From Platycnemis pennipes (Eukaryota; Arthropoda; Insecta; Odonata; Platycnemididae), in NCBI GenBank assembly GCA_933228895.1, contig OW121855.1, forward strand, positions 48,932,698 through 48,996,697: 64,000 bases of DNA, written 5' to 3'. How positions within the stretch are numbered: the stretch's first letter is position 1; every line of letters starts with the position of its first letter. The translations under genes were made by a program, and so were the position numbers. The notes under the pieces were generated by a model. It was given only the letters and a program-made list of their open reading frames with translations. It was not told the origin of the DNA and searched no databases. Positions 10,245 to 21,070 of this stretch are shown here, piece after piece.

Positions 10245-13200
10245 GTGAGTTCTATTTGTACGAGGAAATTTTTATTTCTTTTCCGAAGCGTTGGAATCCC
10301 TACTTGCGCGAGCAATTTATGTGACCGAGAAATAATTTCCATCATGTGCTGCGCTCTGATACTACAATCAGTCATGGGATAGGGGATGAGAGGGTCATAC
10401 AGCTGCATCTGCCCCAGGTAAAATAAACAAAATATCAAATCACCATAGCAAGTTCTTCTCTCAATCGGGAAAAATGTTGCATTCCAGGCCGAAAATTTAA
10501 ATAAACATTAAGCTTAATCCTGATCCTCGTTGAATGATTTTTGAAAATCTAGTTTATATTTGGTTCCTTCACTGTTATTATTACAAGATATAAGGATTTC
10601 ATTATCGAGATAAATTGTTATTACCTAGTTTATCGATGTTTTATCGACCCAAATCTCGCGATATTTGACATCTAGGACTGTGTGAATATCCAAGAAAGCT
10701 GTTAACCAAAATAAGTGACGAAATCGATAATCTCTCCCCGAAAAAGATACTTATATTTCTGGAGATGTATTCACTTATCGTAGACTTCACTGGTTTGTTT
10801 CGTACCAAAATGTTCGTACACTTTCTTAAGTGAAATTAAGTACGAGATTAGTGGAATGGTGTGTATCCTGCATAGTTCGATCGATTAAATGCGGAACAGG
10901 GTTTGATAGAGTACGTGACTAAATAGGTAGAGTCAACTTAGTAGATTCACTATTAAATTAAATGTAAATCGAAATGGAGATCTTTGACGAAGAGAATTAG
11001 GCAATAATGGGTTCCTAATTTCAAATAAATAATACTTTATCGTTCCATCTCTTTTAATATATGCCTTAATACAACTAATTTCGCAACTCTGTAACATCTA
11101 TTGGTAATTATATAGTGTAGCGAGACTAGTTGTAATAAATAATATGTTAAAAGAAGCGGAGCGGTGAAGTATTTATTAGTTACCTACTCCAAATGGATTT
11201 TCATTGAGTATCGGCCTCATTTATCAATTAAATAAATAGAATTTATCCGGTATTTTTAACAGGCTAAAGTCATATATTTTAGTAAAAATTACTACAAAAT
11301 ATCGAAATCGCGAGTAAGTCCCCTTTTCGTTGGCATCTGTAACTACCCACCATGGCGCAAAGGATTCGTTATATGTGCATTAACCTTGTTTTAGACGATG
11401 GGGATGTTATAGCATGTTCTTTCGACTTAAGCTAGCGCATTGATTCTCTTTGTGGCATTTTATTTCAGTTAAAACATGATAGAAACGGCCGATTCGAACC
11501 ATAGATGAAGCCAGCGACAACTTCTCTCCACAGAGGTTGCGGGGTGACCGTTAGAAGATTAAAGTAATTCAAATTCCAACAGGCCAGATTATCGGTTCTG
11601 CTTTCCAGCCAGGCCGGTACCTACCTACTCAGTAACCTAGCTGGAAGGGATTATTAGGGTCTATTGACCTTTTGTTTTTACGAGGCTTGATGGAAATTCT
11701 AAAAATACTCTTTTGAGAATATTGAAGACCGGAAAGTATTCCTAAACCTACCTTACTTAGAAGATTATCGGGTACTTCAAATCATTAAAGTCGGGCTTCA
11801 AGGTGGAGTGATAGTTTTCTCTTTTTGCGTTATAATCAATGCATTCCCTTAAAATGGGCTTATTTTATCCGATAAATATCGTAATTTTATGCTGTTTACC
11901 AATGGGAACCCGTTTATGCACCATTAACCTAACTTCATCTAGCTGCGCTTCATCTTGGCATAGCACTTTTATTCCATCGGGATGGCCTTCAATTTCAACT
12001 ATTTCCTCCTTAATAAGCGAAGTTTATCAATATTTCAGTGAAAAAATGAAGATTTGCGAAACTAAGCCGAAGTATTAACTTAAATAGGCCGTCGTTTTAT
12101 CAGGGTTTAATAAGGAAATTTCAGAGAAGACGAAATGGTAAGCTTTAGTCTTTCAGAAATCCTGCATCCTTACTTAGATTTGATTCACTCAACTGTTCGA
12201 AAAATATAACCAGTATGAGCATTTTTGCTCTGCTTAATGTTTGAAATTGATACAATGAAAAGTTTCATCTTATTTTCTTCGTAAGAGTTCTTGTATTATA
12301 TAATGAAGGAATCAACAACAGACTTGACTTTTTTCGGTCACGTTTTTGGTATTAGTCAAAATCTGCCGATTTTGGAGGGGGACAAAAATTATTCGACTCG
12401 GCTGAAATGTGAGCACCATATCCGAAAATTGCCGCCCCAAAGGAATTGAGCCCATCCAACTGGTGGTTGGAAAACCTGGTCGCGTTTGAACATACTTTTT
12501 TATTTTCCGCTCACAAGACAAGCGAGCCTCAATTTGTACGTTAATCTTTGCTTCCAGGCATGAATTTCAGTAACTTGAGGTAGGTGCCAGATTGACCGTA
12601 TCATAAAAAGCTTCCTCTAAACATTACAATATTTAAGTTAACAGCATTTACAATGATCGGTTGATACTAGATATGATCTTATTTTCATGATTTATCGCGG
12701 AATTGAAGCTCAAACAACAATTTTGAATAGGATTAAACTCCATTAAACATACTGTCTTAGGCTCCACTCAGTGGGATTCCTTCATGATAATGGTAAATGC
12801 AATAACGCAAGAAATATTTTTTAAAATTTTAAAAACCAAATCATATGACACGATCATAATTTCGATGCTAGGCATAATCATCAAGTGATGATGTTTCCTA
12901 GCATTTACCCGTGATAATGTAACGAACAAATCTTTACCAATTACAATGATTGTTTGATCTTCAATTTTTGTCATGCCATTTAGTAGCTGGCCACGCTATA
13001 CATTTAGATGAAGAATTCTCAGCTCTATGAAAATACTCTAAACGAGTTAATTTGTAAGGTAAATAGGTCTCACCAAATAACACCGCCGTATGTATAGTGT
13101 CAGAAACTGAAATTTCTAATTCCGTCAACTTTCACTTCATACGGTAGAGCATCCCTCCATCTAAGAAGAGTATACTTAGAGTCCGTTTCATGCTCCTTGT

Positions 13201-13754
13201 CCACTTTCTAGTCGTCAAGATGCAGATGAAGGCCTTGTATGAACGCATTTCTTCATGATCATACTCGTGACTCCAATGGTCGAGAGAATTTAGAGCCATA
13301 TTGGGAGAATTGAGAGTGACCTTTGACTGTCCGAGACGGTACAGCTGTGCTTAAATTGCAGCTGAAATTATCTTTAGTTGCAACTGATATATTTTCTTGG
13401 GAGCTACATGATGTCTTAAGAGTAATCTTCGAGTGAAAAATCTATTCTTTAAACAGATTATCAACGAAAAAAAAATACTATCTAACCTGATTTCTGTTTT
13501 TCCCTGTATGCATTTCTGAGAATCCAGTCAATATCTGTGGGGAATTATGAGATATCTTATGTGACGATGAATATCTGTTGCTGGTATTCTCCCGCTTATC
13601 TTTATTTTTAAACGAATCTGAAAAGTATTGCGAATCCGTTTTAACTCGCAAAAACCTCCGGAAAATTATGCATTTTGCCCCGCACTATTTTCTTTTTGTC
13701 CCTCGCATTTTCCCCCCTCTTCCCTTCAAATATTCCAAAACTTACGAAAGAGAA
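10245..13754. other. Unassigned 3.5-kb stretch
   Basis: AT-rich, with only short open frames and no protein-family signature. If the exon at 10118-10244 is real this could be intron. A GC-richer patch at 11480-11640 holds no recognisable repeat. Confidence 0.4.
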
Positions 13755-13905
13755 TCGGTTGAGTGTGGTATCTAGAGTCGGTACTAGCTTCCCACCCCAA
13801 AAGACTAGGTTCGAATACCGTCTGTGGAAGAAATTTTTCATTGGTATACCGGGCGTTGTGTGTCGAGCGCCAGTCCAGTACTCCGTGAGTCGGATGGCTC
13901 ATTCT
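13755..13905 (+). mobile_element. SINE (main family), 5' part, diverged
   Basis: A tRNA-like head (GTGGTATCTAGAGTCGGTAC...CTTCCCACCCC) and a B box (AGGTTCGAATACC, about 13807) are followed by ATTTTTCATTGGTATACC, matching the post-head segment of the 2036 copy, and by TCCGTGAGTCGGATGG. The 3' half is missing. Repeat R follows about 70 bp downstream, so repeats are stacked here. Confidence 0.7.
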
Positions 13906-13971
13906 CAGAATGATGAACAGGAAGAGGCTTAAAGAAGACTCTAGTGAACCTGGAAACGACCGTGGCAAGAG

Positions 13972-14315
13972 ATCATCTACATCTACATAATATCCTACAA
14001 GCCACCTCAGAGGTGTGTGGCAGGGGATGAATTCTTACCAAACATGCACTACATATCATGCATTTAAAAGGATTAGTCTAGACTGTAATATTTAAAAAGA
14101 TAAAAATAGCAAACTATGCATGCAAAAACGTGCTGTAAGTTGGGTTACCTTCAAGTCCTAACACCAACATGCAACTACCTATGCTATCCATTTCTACACT
14201 CGTATTGGATATATTTACCGTTATTCATATCTCTAATTGTACGAGGAATAAAGGACATTTTGAATCTGTCAGTTCGGCAATCAATTTCTCTAATTTTGCA
14301 ATTATGGTCCAGTCT
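13972..14315 (+). repeat. Dispersed repeat R, longest copy
   Basis: It opens ATCTACATCTACATAATATCC, then CAAGCCACCTcagaGGTGTGTGGCAGGGG, followed by AAACATGCACTACATATCATG, AAAAAGATAAAAATAGC and CCAACaTGCAACTACCTA. The copy at 37041-37285 shares all of these in the same order. Diverged heads are found at 34899-34965 and on the minus strand at 62812-62890. The portion after about 14225 is included because it runs on without a visible break; it is not supported by the second copy. Family class is unknown; I see no TIRs and no coding. Confidence 0.6.
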
Positions 14316-14384
14316 ACCGTAGTAAATCAATCAGGATCAAATGAAGCTCAACAAAGAGAAAAACAAGTGGTACGCAGTAGGAGA

Positions 14385-14962
14385 TAAGAGGCCAAGACAA
14401 ACGTTAAACCAGGAAAACAAAAGTAATGGACGAAAGAAGAAAGAAATAGTCAGCAGAACAGCGTAGGCGAAGAGAGCATTCTACGAAAAGGAGAATTCAC
14501 TTACAGATGGAAATACTAGCGTGGATGTGAGGAAAAACTTGATTAGAACATACATCTGGAGCAGGTTTCTTTGTGACAAAGAGGCATGGACGGTAACTGT
14601 AGCAAAGAGGTCAAGGCTGGAAGCATTTGAAATGTGGTACTGCAGAAGAATGATGAAAATAAAGTGGATTGACCGAGTGACAAACGAAGAAGTCCCAGGA
14701 AGAGTGGGAGAAAAGAGAAGTTTGCTGAAAACTTTGAAAAAAAGATGGGACAACTCAATCAGTCATATCATGAGACATGATGGCCTGATGAAGACAATCC
14801 TCGAGGTAAAAGTGAATGGGAAAATGGAAAAGGAAGGCAGATGAGAAATAGGGTGTAATAAGTGAAGGACGTGAAAGAGAAGAATTATGTGAATATGAAG
14901 AGACTATCCGATAGGAACATAGAGTTGAGAGCTGCGTCAGAACAATCTGTTTGTTGACTGAT
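14385..14962 (+). pseudogene. LINE endonuclease-reverse transcriptase 3' end, decayed
   Basis: This encodes the C-terminal end of a non-LTR retrotransposon ORF2. The frame runs through KRAFYEKENSLT, VRKNLIRTYIWS, EAWTVT, FEMWYCRRMMKIKWIDRV and MRHDGLMKTI, a known C-terminal signature of insect RTE/CR1-like endonuclease-RT proteins. The upstream part is in the same frame but broken by TAG at 14464-14466, probably an old CAG. Related 3' ends occur at 18770/20359 (-), 25262-25621 (-) and 55905-55990 (+), so this is one family. The 5' truncation is typical of LINE insertion. The RT catalytic core is absent. Confidence 0.85.
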
Positions 14963-17304
14963 ATTGATTAAAAGAATTCGATGAAATAATTTAATATCTC
15001 CCGTGAGAGGTCGGCACAAGTCCATTGAAATTAGCTTCTTTCACTCTATAAGCTCTATATTGGATGTGGCTTCTCACGTGTGAGATTTTTGGTAGCTTTC
15101 CACATTTTGTATCCTGATTTCACTCAGGAAGTTCGAACTTTCAGGGAGAAATTATCAGTTTCTTGGTGTGTATTTAATATTGAATAGCCATCCTAAGGTG
15201 GGGTCAAATCCGTAGAAAAATTGTCCTCATAGTTTGCCATGGACTGGACTGTTACACTTTTCTTTCAGCGGTTACGCAAAGCCCTCCACACTCACGGAAG
15301 CTATCGACAAATATAAAATGGAACTCGTGAAAATCTCCAATTGATTTAAATATCTTCCTTTTCGAGTCGATGCCAGGATCCATTTACTAATTCACGAATG
15401 CTAGACGACGCTGGTGGAGATACAAGGTGGAACACCATAATTGCAATTGCCGAGCAGAGGGCTGAGGGAAGGTAGGGAAGAAATGCGTGCGTTTCGCATG
15501 AAGCGTGTTAACGACCATGAATGGTCTCACTCGCAAGTGAATGATTGCTCCGGAACGATACGCCCTCGATCCTCTGGACTTTTTAATGGGCCGCAGGAAT
15601 TTATGAGCCAAGTTCGGGTGTGTGGGCCAGTCGTGTGAGGTGGCATAAGCAAATGCTCGTCAGAAGAGTTCGCATCCTCGCTTATAAGCAATCGCCCACC
15701 CATATCCTCCGTTTGAATCGCTCTGAATAGCTCGTGTGTAATTCTATTCGATTGCCATCCTATTAGCTCCAAACGGTTGGAAAATAGTCCGCCTTCTCAT
15801 TTCCACCCATTTCCATGAGCAAACGTAGGCGCGTCTCTTCCCTCGTTCTTTAAGAGGGTGCGCTGGAAAAAATCATCGGCTGGAGGTGAAAATATCTTTT
15901 GGCGGCTATTGCCATTTTTTTAACTTTCTCGTCGCCCAGAGAAACTATTCTTTCCTCATCAAAAAAAATATATTGCGACTATTACAGTGAACGTTTTAGG
16001 TCTCCTGGACTCATTCTGGTCGCGCTGGGAAGGGAGTGGGAAATCAGACCGTCTTTAGTTACTTGGTTACCCAGGCATAGTTACTAGTTAGTTTGCTCTA
16101 AATCTTAGGAACATTCCACATTGATCACGTTAAGGGCGGAAGTGCATTCAAGCAGCTGAGCTTCAAGTTGGTTGAGATAGGGTAGCCTGAATTTCACGTG
16201 AAGTTTGTTGTAGCACGCCAAATGACCTCGAGCCCAGTGCCTTCAAATCGATTCTTGTCTCGCCAACGATTTTTCTAGGTCTATTCTCATTTTAGAATTA
16301 CCTTGCGTCATTTATTGGTAGTGGTCAACCCTTCCTCGGCAAAAGCCTCAAGCAGCGTTCATAATTATTTCACACATTAAGGAACAGGGTACATACTTTC
16401 ATTTTAAGAACTTTATTCGGATATTTTAATACGACAAGTTTCAAGCGTTTTTTTAAGAACCTCCTTTCATGAATCTGCATGAACGTTAACGTTTCACTCG
16501 ATGCTGGCGTGACAAATAGTGAAGAGTTGTCGAAATTCCTTTTTGAAAACTCAGTAACTAAAGCAGTTGTTCACAATTTTTACTCAGTATCCATACGAGA
16601 CTCTCGCAATATGCGTTTCATTTCTCTAGAGATAATCGTGGCATCTTTTTGGATAGTCAATTGGTAAAAATCTAGCGGTAAAATTGACAATGAAGCCATT
16701 CTACTAAATCCAATGCGTCGGACAGATTACTATGTTGAGTAAAGATAGCTAATTTAGCTATTCAGCTACCGTGAGAGCTTTCCCATCTGCAAGGATATCA
16801 TTGCTGCCGCCGGAAATAGTTGTACATATCACTCGAAGTGTGAGCTGTATTCGTTGAGCCGCACCACAAATATATCGCATAGAAAGTACATAGCACTTTT
16901 TTATTTTGCCAATATATTATAGAAATTGAATGAATGAAATTTGTTATCACAGGAAGTTATAAGAAAATCGCAGACTCCGAGGAAAATGGTTGCATTTGTT
17001 TTTATTCGTCGTTTCTCATTAAGGAGTCTTGCCAATTTCAGTTTGTCTTTGGAAATAATGTGGTTCGTCCAATAGGAGTTTTCAGCATGGAATAATTTTT
17101 TATCAATACTTATTAATATCTTAATTATTGGTGTATACCGAATAATAGATAAGTGAATTGGAAAAAATTGAGTATACTGGAAAACTGAAGCATACACATT
17201 TTCTTTTGTTTCTTTGAGATTCTGCTATTGGAACCTATCGGGAAGCTAGCTTTCAATTCACTAGTTCATGCTATTATGTACGTTCTGTTTCTTCTTTACA
17301 CCTT
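14963..17304. other. Unassigned 2.3-kb stretch
   Basis: No gene or named repeat. A GC-richer patch at 15380-15860 gives overlapping open frames on both strands without a family signature. Confidence 0.4.
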
Positions 17305-17460
17305 ACCGGCCGTGGTAGCCAGGTCATAGGTTCTTAGCAACCCAAAGGTCACGGGTTCAATGCCTTCTCGGGCTTGGATGTTGTGTTTGCCCTAGCATGA
17401 AGTTTAGCATTACATTAGGTTGAATTGTACGGTATAATATAGTAAATGGAGTATCTGAAA
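17305..17460 (+). mobile_element. Second SINE-like family, copy 1
   Basis: A tRNA-like head (GGCCGTGGTAGCCAGGTC) and a B box (CGGGTTCAATGCC, near 17353) are followed by GGATGTTGTGTTTGCC. The copy at 44172-44340 has the equivalent GCGGTAGCCAGATCGG, ACGAGTTTGACTTCACC and GGATTTTGTGTTTGCT in the same order and spacing. It differs clearly from the main SINE family. Ends are not defined; no target duplication seen. Confidence 0.6.
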
Positions 17461-18769
17461 ACCTAATGCTATAATTAATAGTACTAACCTTGGAAAGTAG
17501 AGCAGTATGGTAATGATAATACTTATTGCTCAACGTAAAAGATGCATACATTAAATGAACAATTCGTATGTTTTTGGTATCCTTGAAGGAGGACCTGTAT
17601 TAAGGCTACAATCAAGAGGTCGTTGGTTATGCTTTATAACTCAACATACAGTAGGTACATATAGGGAATTTATAAAATTACTTAATGATTTCAGTACGAA
17701 CATTGTAAAAAACGAAATGTCATAATGGCAGTTTGCGGGACTTCCGCTAGTCATCTCGCGACGGCGAATATATTTTTAACGCGGAAGCGACATGTGATTG
17801 GCACATTTACGAGGTTTAAATATTTCTTGGCAGTTTACGAATCTTTCATATGAGCGACATAAGTTTGTGGTTAAGGTAAACCTTTGAGCTCCTTGAATAG
17901 ATCTGCGAGCATGCGAAGTGATTAATAATATTAGTTCTCCTTTTGGGTAAATGAAAATTGATGACTCAGTGGCTGTTCTCGTATTACTTTCCCCTGCTCG
18001 ACACTCCACTGCCGGTCATTCCCTTCTCCTCCTACCCAAAGATGGTCATCAGTTCCCCTTCTCCCTCCCTAATCCTTATCCACTCCCACCCTTCCAAGGG
18101 GTAATTAACCATGATATTGTTGTACCTGAGGTTGACTTAAGTGGTTAAACTAATTGCACAATTAAACGATGATTTGCAGAGGTAACAAAGAGTATTTCAT
18201 TTCCTCTTGATGATATCTTTCTTAAAGCTTCGTAAACCGTCAACATCCCGTATCTTTCTGAGGGTTTCATTTTGCATTCAAGAGTTAATTTTATTCTTTC
18301 TCTCTATTAAAATCCCTGTTTCCTTAAGGTGTACCTACTAGTAGTTTAAGGCCGGCGATTCACAGTAATGTGAGCGTATAGAAGAAGAAAGACGCTTCCT
18401 TATAGTGTTAAATTCGTCAGCAGTGGCGTCGATTCATCTTATTTTATGCATGCATTGATGCATATTTTGCCGATATATATATATAAATGAGAATCAAATA
18501 TCACTTAGGTCTCCTCTAAATATTGAAAAAATATTTGTTCCTCATTCTATCGGCATGGATTAAATAAGATCGATTCAAATACTACTTGACTATTCATTTG
18601 ATTTTATTCCATTATTTCGAAATAATATCGAAAAATAAAGCAGTAAACGCCCATTTTTTTGTAGGCTTTCCGAGATCTTCATCCGGAATCGGCTGCTGAA
18701 GCAATTTGCATAGGTATTCCGTGATTACTCGGTCCACGTAGAAGCATCGCTGAACATCATCGTCTCTAG
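17461..18769. other. Unassigned stretch
   Basis: No gene or named repeat. A short TA microsatellite lies at about 18473-18486. Confidence 0.45.
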
Positions 18770-18921
18770 TCATCAGTCCTAAGATTGGTATGTATCGGCT
18801 AACCTCTTCATATTCATATAATTATTCTCTTTCACTTCCTTTCCTATTTACTCCATATATCTCAAGCGAGACCTTCCTTTGCCACTCTCCCCATTCACTT
18901 TTCCCTCGATGACTGTCTTAA
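18770..18921 (-). pseudogene. LINE 3' end, part A (split by TTAA element)
   Basis: On the minus strand this reads KTVIEGKVNGESGKGRSRLR, then YMNMKRLADTYQS and a GAT-rich 3' end, the same 3' terminus as the LINE copies at 14385 and 25262. It stops abruptly at the TTAA at 18918-18921, where the piggyBac-like element begins. The missing upstream LINE sequence resumes at 20359, beyond that element. Confidence 0.85.
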
Positions 18922-20358
18922 CCCTTTCGCTACGAACGCCGTTTATAAACGCCGCTGATTTTTCACTCCTGTGAACGAAGGCCGTTTATAAACGCCGCAG
19001 ATTTTTCTACGCAAGCGAACGAAGGGCGTCTTAAAACGTCGCTAGGGCCAGGTAGGCAGAAAAGATCCAAGGTGTCATAAAGGACCCTTCCTCGCGGCTC
19101 TGAAGACCCTTCCTCGGCTTAGAGGCGGGGATTATCTCGACCCTTCTTCGCAGCGCGAGCCTCACACTCGGCAGTTGTTCGCGGTCACTTGTTTGTTTAT
19201 GCAGTGGGAAAACCAAAATAATATTTGTTCCTAATTCGCATTATTGAGTTCCAGAAGTTAATTCCTTATGTTTTTTTGAATCTCTAGAAATTTTAAACGG
19301 AACTCTAACGTTATTATTAACAGAGTTCACCTGTCAATGAGATTCAAACCGATTTGGGAGAATTTTTCATTGCAGTGAGGAACTAAGACGTATGTTTTTT
19401 TATGATTTGACAATAAGGTAGTACCGATATTTTTCTCTCCGTTTTACTTGTTTATGAACATATATTGGAAAACAACTGTAATGGTAATACCACGCAACAT
19501 ACCGCGAAATCTAATACATCTACATTATAGGTTGAAAATCCCGCTGAAGGGTGTGGTTTACGTTAATTCATTAGCAGTCAATAAACTTTACTTTCTTGTA
19601 ACTGAATCTTTTTGGTGTAACTGCCATTCAGCTATAAAAAGTATCTTTCAAGCTGAAAAGCATTCAAATTTGTTCTGTGTAATGCGGCTAAGAGTGATCA
19701 TTATGTTGTAATCATTTATATTAAAACTAGAAGAAAACCGCATGCGCGCGTGATGGAATATTTGGAGGTACAATATATAATTTCTAGGCAGAAAAATCTA
19801 TCTCGCGCTACCATTGCGAACATATTTACATAAAAATGTTTCCTGATGAAGGTATAGCACCAAAAAAAGTGCATGTGCTTTTATATAAAACACGAGTATG
19901 GTTGGATTATGCGCGGACGTCTTCTATTGCGAAACAACAGAAATAATTATTATTGTAACCATTGATTTTATGTCTGTTGTGCTAAATATCTTAATATTAA
20001 CATTAGAATTTCGTTTAAAATCTCTAAATGGTATTTATAACAACAGGAATTTATTTGTGTATTAACCCCCACTTAAAGTCTTACTATTATTTATTTAACA
20101 AAAATCACTGTATTAAAAATAGTTGACCGCGGACACAGGCCGAGGTGGGTTCTCATTTGGAAAAGGGCGAAGATAATCTCTGGTCAGTGTCCGAGGAAAG
20201 GGTCGGGAACCCCGCTGGGTCCGGACCCAAAGCGGGGGAAAGAAATACCTGCCCGATGCCTTGCTTCAAGAGAGCTCCGTACACGGAGTGGAAAAATATT
20301 CTAGAGGAACCCGTGAGAAGGAAAGCATTTTCCTGCGTAGGACTCCGGCGCGAAAGGG
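18922..20358. mobile_element. Non-autonomous piggyBac-like element, TTAA duplication
   Basis: A 1437-bp element begins CCCTTTCGC and ends with the complement GCGAAAGGG, flanked on both sides by TTAA (18918-18921 and 20359-20362). The flanks form one continuous LINE fragment once the element and one TTAA are removed, which fixes the borders. TTAA duplication and CCC-starting inverted ends are diagnostic of the piggyBac superfamily. No transposase is encoded; the only internal open frame of size (19448-19711) is unrecognised. The left end has subterminal tandem repeats (18931-19048). The right 200 bp is GC-rich. Confidence 0.85.
18931..19048. repeat. Subterminal tandem repeat, about 43-bp unit
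   Basis: Between two and three units. Each has GAACG, then CCGTTTATAAACGCCGC, then A/T-GATTTTT and a diverged spacer. The third unit is decayed (GGGCGTCTTAAAACGTCGC). Each unit has an internal GGCGTTTATAAACGCC-like palindrome. Its location just inside the left terminus fits a transposase-binding array, which is inference. Confidence 0.65.
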
Positions 20359-20435
20359 TTAATGAGACCATCATGCCTCAAGATACGTATGGCCGATTGG
20401 GTTGTCCCGACTTTTTTTTCAAGTTATCCTCAAAT
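20359..20435 (-). pseudogene. LINE 3' end, part B (split by TTAA element)
   Basis: This continues part A across the piggyBac-like insertion. The plus-strand sequence after the second TTAA (GAGACCATCATGCCTCAAGA) matches the LINE copy at 25440-25500 (CAGGCCATCGTGTCTTAAGA) and goes on through TTGTCCCGACTTTTTTTTCAAG. The encoded minus-strand peptide is the decayed LRHDGLxKT segment. The upstream limit is approximate. Confidence 0.75.
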
Positions 20436-20467
20436 GGGAGCATATTTTCCTTGTGTCTCGGATCAGA

Positions 20468-20521
20468 TCAGGGAATCGCTCCACGGAAGGGTCGATCGTG
20501 GGTTCGAGCCCGTGTTCCTGA
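20468..20521 (+). repeat. tRNA-like relic with 7-bp terminal stem
   Basis: The ends TCAGGGA and TTCCTGA can pair over seven positions, and GGGTTCGAGCCC sits where a T arm would be. At 54 nt it is too short to fold a full cloverleaf, so it is a tRNA-derived fragment and not a tRNA gene. Confidence 0.3.
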
Positions 20522-20860
20522 ACCATTTAGGGAATGTATCTCCCGCCTCTTTCCTCGCTCGCGATTCCGTCGAGGGGGCGCTCTGCCATTCTCGCCGTTC
20601 GTCTTCTTTTTTTTTCTTCGCACGTCCGCCGAGATCTCTCGCGTTGAGAGGGGAAAGTGACGAAAAAAGCACACACGTCGCTCTCCCGCGGGCATGTTTT
20701 CGAGCGCGCTCCTCGGACTGAAGAGTGTACAGACTACCTTCCCGTGTGGGCCGGGGGAGGAGACGATTGTGTTGTGACCACAAAAAGAGGTGCCGCGGGG
20801 CGGGCACAGGTGGTCGTGGGGAGGGGGGCTGACCGGGGAGAAAGTAGGGAGTCGGCCGCC

Positions 20861-21061
20861 ATGGTGACGGATATGCCCGATGCCGCCGCTCACTCGTCCC
20901 AATTCCCTGGGCTCCAGTACCCTCGAAAAGAAAAGAAGACGTGCCCAATAGACGGGAGGGAGCATAGCTTCAGCCACTCAGCCGTCGCGACTGTAACATT
21001 TAATCGGACGCCCGTCAAGGACGCGCGCACAAGTTATTCTCCCCCACTAAACAACCCTTGA
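20861..21061 (+). CDS. Hypothetical 66-aa ORF with perfect Kozak start
   Basis: It begins MVTDMPDAAAHSSQFPGLQY. The start codon sits in GCCGCCATGG, the strongest vertebrate/insect-type initiation context in the window, inside a CpG-rich block. I recognise no domain. The middle is Lys/Arg-rich (RKEKK), with no signal peptide or membrane segment. No clear splice donor follows, so it is either a short ORF in a leader exon or a chance frame. An upstream in-frame extension to 20657 exists without an ATG advantage. Confidence 0.2.
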   Translation: MVTDMPDAAAHSSQFPGLQYPRKEKKTCPIDGREHSFSHSAVATVTFNRTPVKDARTSYSPPLNNP

Positions 21062-21070
21062 CTGCTCCCT

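Larger units (their letters stand above)
20436..21070. other. GC/CpG-rich block, possible promoter or first exon
   Basis: The composition shifts sharply to GC and CpG-rich relative to the surroundings, with overlapping open frames on both strands, which GC richness alone can produce. Within it, GTCGGCCGCCATGG at 20851-20864 is a perfect Kozak context opening a 66-codon frame to TGA at 21059-21061 (see separate entry). A B-box-like tRNA relic lies at 20468-20521. CpG clusters in arthropods can mark promoters, but no TATA or initiator arrangement was convincing. Confidence 0.4.

Noticed and set aside
19503..19550. Possible copy of repeat R inside the TTAA element
   Set aside because: Only CATCTACATTATAGG and AAGGGTGTGG match; insufficient.
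20145..20977. Long overlapping frames on plus (171 codons) and minus (169 and 161 codons)
   Set aside because: They cross the border of the piggyBac-like element and the LINE fragment, so they cannot be one host gene. GC-rich composition explains the lack of stops.
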